DNA of 19,936 bases from an uncultured Oscillospiraceae bacterium (GTDB taxonomy: Bacteria; Bacillota; Clostridia; Oscillospirales; Oscillospiraceae). The notes under the pieces are model-generated. The model did no database searches. It saw only the letters and a list, made by a program, of their open reading frames with translations, and was not told the origin of the DNA. Position numbers and translations under genes: made by a program. Position 1 is the stretch's first letter. The number at the start of each line of letters is the position of its first letter. Positions 14,662 through 19,936 of the stretch are shown piece by piece. Location of the stretch: assembly GCA_900752445.1 (NCBI GenBank), contig CAADVN010000113.1:1-19936 (forward strand), in the 5' to 3' direction.

Positions 14662-15176
14662 ACTTTTTCACTCCTTAACAATTTCCTGAAAAAACTCACA
14701 AGATTGCCGCCAGCTTTGTTTGTCACGATCAACTCCTTTTCCAAACCCACAGCCGCCGTCCTCAGGGCCGACCAGCCCCAGAGCCCCAGCTTGAAGCTCT
14801 TGTAGAACTTCCGGCTGCGTATGATTTTTACAGCTTCTTCATCTATTACATCCGCTACGAAAAGAGCGATGATGTACGATTCACGATGCTCCGGGTACGG
14901 CGCTATCTTCGGAAAGCCGTCGTTCAAAGCGTACTCGATGCACCTCGACGCTGTCTCAGCGTCCAAAACAGGCACAGAAAAGATATAGGCATACTCATTC
15001 GTCTCAGCCGCCCATATCTTCGCCTTTTTTACGAGAATATAGCCCTCGCTCCGCACATGGAAGGTCGCCGTATACATTAGCGGAAGGCCGGAACCGGCGT
15101 CCCCGTCCTCGATATCGTAGTAGTATTCGTAAGACTCTCTCAGCTTGTCGAGCAGTTCGGCTTTGTTCCAGGCCAA
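14658..15176 (-). CDS. uncharacterised protein coupled to cstA
   Basis: A 172-residue protein I do not recognise. It looks soluble: no signal peptide or transmembrane helix. It has a Tyr-rich acidic start (ESYEYYYDIEDGD), an alternating strand/helix centre (MYTATFHVRSEGYILVKKAKIWA, EYAYIFSVPVLDAETASRCIEYAL, ESYIIALFVADVIDEEAVKIIRS) and a basic C-terminus (FFRKLLRSEKV). The start is probably the TTG at 15176. The ribosome binding site (AGGG, about 11 bases upstream) is weak, so a later start is possible. It overlaps cstA by 4 bases and is read first. This points to a function tied to CstA, perhaps as a regulator or peripheral partner, the way YjiX accompanies BtsT; no similarity to YjiX is visible. 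Moderately lower GC than its neighbours. Confidence 0.75.
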   Translation of the reverse strand: MAWNKAELLDKLRESYEYYYDIEDGDAGSGLPLMYTATFHVRSEGYILVKKAKIWAAETNEYAYIFSVPVLDAETASRCIEYALNDGFPKIAPYPEHRESYIIALFVADVIDEEAVKIIRSRKFYKSFKLGLWGWSALRTAAVGLEKELIVTNKAGGNLVSFFRKLLRSEKV

Positions 15177-15230
15177 ATATAATACACCCTGCCTTCAGTC
15201 CCTTAAATTACTTGCTTTAAAGCTATCCAT

Positions 15231-15259
15231 AATATAACGCTACTGCTTGAAGAAATCAA
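15231..15259 (-). promoter_or_regulatory. promoter of the unknown-cstA operon
   Basis: On the minus strand TTGATT (15259-15254), a 17-base spacer and TATATT (15236-15231) form a sigma-A-type promoter. The start is expected near 15224, about 48 bases before the TTG start codon. A 15-base palindrome lies directly upstream of the -35. Confidence 0.55.
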
Positions 15260-15386
15260 TACCAAATTAATTTTGGATGCGAACAAATTGAGGCCAATAT
15301 GTAAGTATAACGAACATAACTGCGCAAAATGTCGGAATAATTGAAAATAATTTGTGAACGAATCACAGGCGGGACCAAGTATCCTA

Positions 15387-15415
15387 TTTACAATACGTGC
15401 AGATTAATGTATTTT
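15387..15415 (+). promoter_or_regulatory. promoter of the rlmL-like/lipid kinase pair
   Basis: TTTACA (15387-15392), a 17-base spacer and TATTTT (15410-15415), with a start expected near 15422 and a leader of about 37 bases. A CRP-like palindrome (15353-15367) is centred about 62 bases upstream of that start. Confidence 0.5.
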
Positions 15416-15458
15416 AAAAGGAACAAAAAGCTGAAAAACGCATAGCTGGTGATCAGGA

Positions 15459-16607
15459 ATGGATAATGCGGCCTCCGGACGGCGGCTGAGACTATGTGCG
15501 CCCTGCCTTTTCGGGCTGGAGGGGCCGCTCGGCAACGAACTCAGACATATGGGGATGGATTCCGTCGCGCCCGAAAACGGGCGCGTGCTCTTTGAGACGG
15601 ACGAGGCTGGCCTCGCACGCGCGAACATCCGCTCGCGCTTTGCCGAGCGCATACTGCTCGAGCTGGGCAGCTTCCCCGCCCGGAGCTTTGAGGAGCTCTT
15701 TGAGGGAGTGCGGGCCCTGCCCTTTGAAGACTGGCTGCCAAGGGACGCGGTTTTCCCGGTGAAGGGCTGGTCACTGGAGTCCAAACTTCACTCGGTACCC
15801 GACTGCCAGAGCATAATAAAAAAGGCCGCAGCCGTGCGTATGGGCAGGGCTTACGGCCTGGAGCGCATGCCCGAGACCGGCGAGCTCTATCAGATACAGT
15901 TTTCAATTATGAAGGACGAGGCGCGTATATACCTCGATACCACGGGGACGGGCTTGCACAAGCGCGGCTACCGTCCGGCCCAGGTGGCGGCGCCTCTCCG
16001 GGAGACGCTGGCGGCGGCGCTGGTAGACATCGCGGGCTACCGGGGCCGTGGTGAATTCTGCGACCCATTCTGCGGCAGCGGCACGATAGCCATCGAGGCC
16101 GCGCTGGCGGCGAAGGGCCGCGCACCGGGCATAAACCGCGGATTTGCCGCGGAGAAGTGGCGTGCGCTGCCCCGGGATATCTGGCGCGAAGAGCGCGAGG
16201 CCGCACGGGCCAGGGAGTTCAGCGGCGAGTACCGCATCTTCGGCTCAGACATAGACCCGAAGGCAGTGGAGATATCGAGGGCGAACGCCGAGCGCGCGGG
16301 CGTCGCGGATATCGTGGAGTTCTCCGTCGCGGACGCGCGGGAATTCTCCCACTCAACTGAGCGCGGCGTCATCGTCACGAACCCGCCCTACGGCGAGCGG
16401 CTCATGGAAAAGCGTGAGGCCGAGCGGCTCTACACCGACTTTGGAAAGGCGTTTTCCAGGGTGAAGGGCTGGGAGCTTTGCCTGCTCAGCTCGCACACGG
16501 AGTTTGAGCGCTGCTTCGGCGCTCTTGCGGGAAAGCGGCGCAGGCTGTATAATGGCATGATACGCTGTGAGCTTTACATATATAAAGATGGGGGCAGCCG
16601 CAGATGA
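15459..16607 (+). CDS. THUMP-domain class I SAM-dependent RNA methyltransferase (RlmL/YpsC-like)
   Basis: A 382-residue RNA methyltransferase. An N-terminal ferredoxin-like/THUMP region (about 10-165) binds RNA. A Rossmann methyltransferase domain follows, with SAM-binding motif DPFCGSGT at 202-209, an acidic SDIDPKAV at 263-270 and the catalytic NPPYGER at 308-314. The GLHKRGYR segment at 165-172 marks the COG0116 group, whose E. coli member RlmL makes m2G2445 in 23S rRNA. This protein lacks the second RlmK domain of E. coli and corresponds to Firmicute YpsC. The exact rRNA position is inferred. The start ATG has GGTGATC a few bases upstream, matching the distal part of the anti-Shine-Dalgarno complement. 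The stop overlaps the lipid kinase start by 4 bases. Confidence 0.9.
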   Translation: MDNAASGRRLRLCAPCLFGLEGPLGNELRHMGMDSVAPENGRVLFETDEAGLARANIRSRFAERILLELGSFPARSFEELFEGVRALPFEDWLPRDAVFPVKGWSLESKLHSVPDCQSIIKKAAAVRMGRAYGLERMPETGELYQIQFSIMKDEARIYLDTTGTGLHKRGYRPAQVAAPLRETLAAALVDIAGYRGRGEFCDPFCGSGTIAIEAALAAKGRAPGINRGFAAEKWRALPRDIWREEREAARAREFSGEYRIFGSDIDPKAVEISRANAERAGVADIVEFSVADAREFSHSTERGVIVTNPPYGERLMEKREAERLYTDFGKAFSRVKGWELCLLSSHTEFERCFGALAGKRRRLYNGMIRCELYIYKDGGSRR

Positions 16608-17530
16608 AGCATATATTCATAGTCAATCCCGTCGCCGGAAAGCAGAAGCCGGAGGACAAGCTGAGGCTTATAAACGAGGCCATAGACCGCCTGCCGGCGG
16701 AAAAGCGCGAGACTGACGAATTTGACATCTACGTCACAGCCTCGCCGATGGATGCCTGCGGCTATATCAGAGAGTCGGCGGGCGGCGGTCAGGAGCTGCG
16801 CGTCTATGCCTGCGGCGGCGACGGCACGCTAAACGAGTGCGTGAACGGCGCGGCGGGGCTGCCGAACGTCGCGGTCACCCACTTTCCCTGCGGCACGGGC
16901 AACGACTTCATCAAGATGTTCGGGAAGGATAAGGACCGTTTTTTTGACCTCACGGAGCTTATAAACGGCGAGGTACGGCCCATAGACGTCATAAAATGCA
17001 ACGGGCGCTACAGCGTGAACATCTGCTCCATGGGCCTCGACGCGAGGATAGGCACGGATGTGCACAAGTACAGCGGTATACCCGTCATCGGCGGCGCGGC
17101 GGGATACGTCGTCTCGCTGGTCGTGAACTATGTGAAGGGCATCAAGACTGCCATGACCGCCAGGGCCGAGGGCCTGACCTGCGGGCCCGAGCTCAACCTG
17201 GTCTGCGTCTGCAACGGCCGTTTCTACGGCGGGGGCTTCAACCCGACGAACGACGCGAGGCCCGACGACGGCTACATGGACGTGCTCATAGCCTCAGGCG
17301 TCTCCCGGCTTACGCTGGTCGGCGTGCTCATGAGCTATGCCACGGGCAAGTACAAGTCCTACCCGCAGTACATAACCTTTGTCCGCACGCGCCACCTCGA
17401 GATAGACGCCGCAAACGAGGAGGTCATCAACGTAGACGGAGAAGCCGAGTACGGAAAGCATATCGAGTTCGACCTCATACCGGGCGGAGTGAACTTCATT
17501 TTCCCTAGGAATATGAGCTTTTTCGCCTAA
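16604..17530 (+). CDS. diacylglycerol kinase-family lipid kinase (DgkB/YegS type)
   Basis: A 308-residue cytosolic lipid kinase of the DAGK_cat family. It opens with IVNPVAGK (6-13). The nucleotide-binding motif GGDGTLNE is at 71-78 and PCGTGNDF at 95-102. A C-terminal beta-domain carries NVDGE at 276-280. Family members phosphorylate diacylglycerol or related lipids; in Gram-positives DgkB recycles diacylglycerol made during lipoteichoic acid synthesis. Substrate here is inferred only. Length is typical. It overlaps the methyltransferase by ATGA, so the pair is translationally coupled. No strong terminator was found before the groE promoter; a weak bulged stem lies at about 17535-17554. Confidence 0.9.
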   Translation: MKHIFIVNPVAGKQKPEDKLRLINEAIDRLPAEKRETDEFDIYVTASPMDACGYIRESAGGGQELRVYACGGDGTLNECVNGAAGLPNVAVTHFPCGTGNDFIKMFGKDKDRFFDLTELINGEVRPIDVIKCNGRYSVNICSMGLDARIGTDVHKYSGIPVIGGAAGYVVSLVVNYVKGIKTAMTARAEGLTCGPELNLVCVCNGRFYGGGFNPTNDARPDDGYMDVLIASGVSRLTLVGVLMSYATGKYKSYPQYITFVRTRHLEIDAANEEVINVDGEAEYGKHIEFDLIPGGVNFIFPRNMSFFA

Positions 17531-17600
17531 AACCGGGACGGTGCATAACCGCCCAGAATGAATGTTAACAGAAAATTCTCAAGTTTTTATATATAGAGCC

Positions 17601-17628
17601 TTGACAATTTTCAGAATTGTGGTATGTT
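17601..17628 (+). promoter_or_regulatory. groESL promoter
   Basis: Consensus TTGACA (17601-17606), a 16-base spacer and TATGTT (17623-17628) preceded by TGG, an extended -10. Transcription should start near 17635, inside the CIRCE element, the usual arrangement for HrcA repression. Confidence 0.8.
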
Positions 17629-17632
17629 TATA

Positions 17633-17671
17633 AGCGGGTTAGCACTCTGGATGTTTGAGTGCTAACCCGCT
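17633..17671 (+). promoter_or_regulatory. CIRCE operator (HrcA binding site) with extended arms
   Basis: TTAGCACTC (17639-17647), nine bases, then GAGTGCTAA (17657-17665) is an exact match to the CIRCE consensus, the heat-shock operator bound by HrcA. Complementarity continues outward through GCGGG/CCCGC and one further A/T pair, giving 15-base perfect arms (17633-17647 and 17657-17671) instead of nine. The longer stem could also fold in the groES leader RNA. Confidence 0.97.
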
Positions 17672-17708
17672 AAAGCTGTATTTTATAATTCACAGGAGGT
17701 AACATATA

Positions 17709-17993
17709 ATGAAACTCACGCCTTTGGCCGACAGGGTCGTTCTGAAGCAGAAGGAAGCCGAGGAGAAGACCAAGAGCGGCATCATCCTCGCTTCATCCGC
17801 TCAGGAGAAGCCGGAACTGTATGAGGTCATCGAGGTAGGCCCCGGCGGCCTGGTGGACGGCAATGAGGTCGTCATGACAGTGGCGAAGGGCCAGACCGTG
17901 CTGGTGGGCAAGTACAGCGGCACCAAGGTCAAGATCGACGAGGAAGAGTTGACGATAGTCAAGCAGGGCGACATCCTTGCGATAGTCGAGTAA
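17709..17993 (+). CDS. groES: co-chaperonin GroES
   Basis: A 94-residue protein of normal GroES length. It starts with MKLTPLADRVVLKQKEAEEK, has the mobile-loop region at about 17-34 (EEKTKSGIILASSAQEKPEL), and ends with KIDEEELTIVKQGDILAIVE. Seven copies cap the GroEL ring and form the folding chamber. The ATG has AGGAGG about nine bases upstream. It is the first gene of the CIRCE-controlled operon, 19 bases before groEL. Confidence 0.98.
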   Translation: MKLTPLADRVVLKQKEAEEKTKSGIILASSAQEKPELYEVIEVGPGGLVDGNEVVMTVAKGQTVLVGKYSGTKVKIDEEELTIVKQGDILAIVE

Positions 17994-18012
17994 TTGTTTG
18001 GAGGAATAGGAA

Positions 18013-19638
<1,626 letters not shown>

Positions 19639-19737
19639 TAAATACCGCAAGCCCTTGAAACGACTGGATTTCAGCGTTAAGAAAAGCGGATTTACGCCAG
19701 ACTTACGCCACGGACAAAGCGCATGATAGGGTAACAG

Positions 19738-19777
19738 ATACCCGGTACTCACTCCGCTGTGGGTACCGGGTATTTTT
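19738..19777 (+). terminator. terminator of the groESL operon
   Basis: ATACCCGGTAC (19738-19748) and GTACCGGGTAT (19763-19773) are perfect 11-base arms, with a further CAC/GTG pairing inside the loop, followed by a T-tract to 19777. It lies 100 bases after groEL, rather far, but nothing closer is visible. Confidence 0.85.
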
Positions 19778-19838
19778 GTCTTTCCGGGGTGCGGATTGTC
19801 TTACGCCGGGGATATTCCCCCTCCCCCACCATAAACAG

Positions 19839-19868
19839 GGGGAGTACGCCACAAGCGGTGTACTCCCC
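19839..19868. repeat. inverted repeat without T-tract
   Basis: GGGGAGTACGCC (19839-19850) pairs with GGTGTACTCCCC (19857-19868) over 12 bp with one G-U, around ACAAGC. No T-tract follows, so it is probably not a simple terminator. Confidence 0.6.
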
Positions 19869-19894
19869 TGGAGGACAGCGAAGGCCAAGGCGGG

Positions 19895-19915
19895 CCCCCC
19901 GCCCAAGGCGGGGGG
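19895..19915. repeat. GC-only hairpin near the contig end
   Basis: CCCCCCGCC (19895-19903) and GGCGGGGGG (19907-19915) are perfect 9-base arms with a CAA loop. The flanks repeat CCAAGGCGGG directly at about 19885 and again across the loop. Such a structure often stops sequencing or assembly. Confidence 0.65.
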
Positions 19916-19936
19916 TGGCGGGGGTGTTGGGCATAA

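Larger units (their letters stand above)
15177..15458. promoter_or_regulatory. AT-rich divergent control region between the cstA operon and the rlmL-like gene
   Basis: This 282-base gap carries no gene and is far more AT-rich than the rest of the window. I see a promoter for each side and two palindromes: CCAAA-N5-TTTGG at 15262-15276, just upstream of the cstA-side -35, and TGTGA-N5-TCACA at 15353-15367, upstream of the rlmL-side promoter. No RNA gene or riboswitch was recognised. Confidence 0.6.
19639..19936. other. repeat-rich noncoding end of the contig
   Basis: This ~300-base stretch has no convincing gene. It holds a strong terminator (19738-19777), the 7-mer TTACGCC three times (19692-19698, 19703-19709, 19801-19807), and several GC-rich inverted repeats packed to the very end. 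The sequence character changes abruptly from the coding region. An assembly break at a multi-copy repeat or element edge is a reasonable inference, but unproven. Confidence 0.55.

Noticed and set aside
13570..14805. 411-codon plus-strand frame opposite cstA
   Set aside because: Extremely Asp/Glu/Gly-rich translation, the usual shadow of a membrane protein gene on the other strand.
19703..19934. Small minus-strand frames of 61 and 67 codons at the contig end
   Set aside because: They run through hairpins and a terminator, have no ribosome binding site and overlap each other.

Overview
This window looks like a complete draft-assembly contig from a high-GC, endospore-forming member of the Clostridia, probably of the Oscillospirales kind. 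The evidence is the germination protein YpeB, a CIRCE/HrcA-controlled groESL operon, strong GGAGG-type ribosome binding sites, frequent TTG starts, and GC-rich coding sequence that still uses many ATA isoleucine codons. The genus is inference only. The first 43 bases are not biological: they are Illumina TruSeq adapter including a readable index, so real sequence begins at base 44. The last ~300 bases are rich in inverted and direct repeats, which may be why the contig stops there.

Layout. (1) 44-2430, + strand: the 3' end of gltX, a terminator whose 3' arm contains the ypeB ribosome binding site, ypeB without an adjacent sleB, and a zinc-ribbon/membrane/Ig-like protein with its own sigma-A-type promoter. 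(2) 2478-6226, - strand: a compact operon of a CbbX/SpoVK-like AAA+ ATPase, a HAD-IIA phosphatase and a GDSL/SGNH hydrolase, preceded by a LysR regulator. (3) 6348-9948, + strand, divergent from lysR: a heterodimeric ABC exporter of the TM287/288, BmrCD type. (4) 10045-10653, - strand: a DUF4358-type lipoprotein. (5) 10818-12808, + strand: a condensation-domain-like acyltransferase (COG4908 type) followed by a zinc-ribbon membrane protein (DUF6320 type). (6) 12874-15176, - strand: an unrecognised small protein translationally coupled to a CstA-family transporter. (7) 15459-19638, + strand: a THUMP-type RNA methyltransferase coupled to a diacylglycerol-kinase-family lipid kinase, then CIRCE-groES-groEL.

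Most of the window is ordinary core and accessory Clostridial content, and I do not see a clear-cut new defence or mobile system. The best leads are the AAA+/HAD/GDSL operon, the acyltransferase/zinc-ribbon membrane pair, the unknown protein overlapping cstA, the terminator that overlaps the ypeB Shine-Dalgarno, several palindromes that sit precisely on predicted promoters, and the repeat-rich 3' end.
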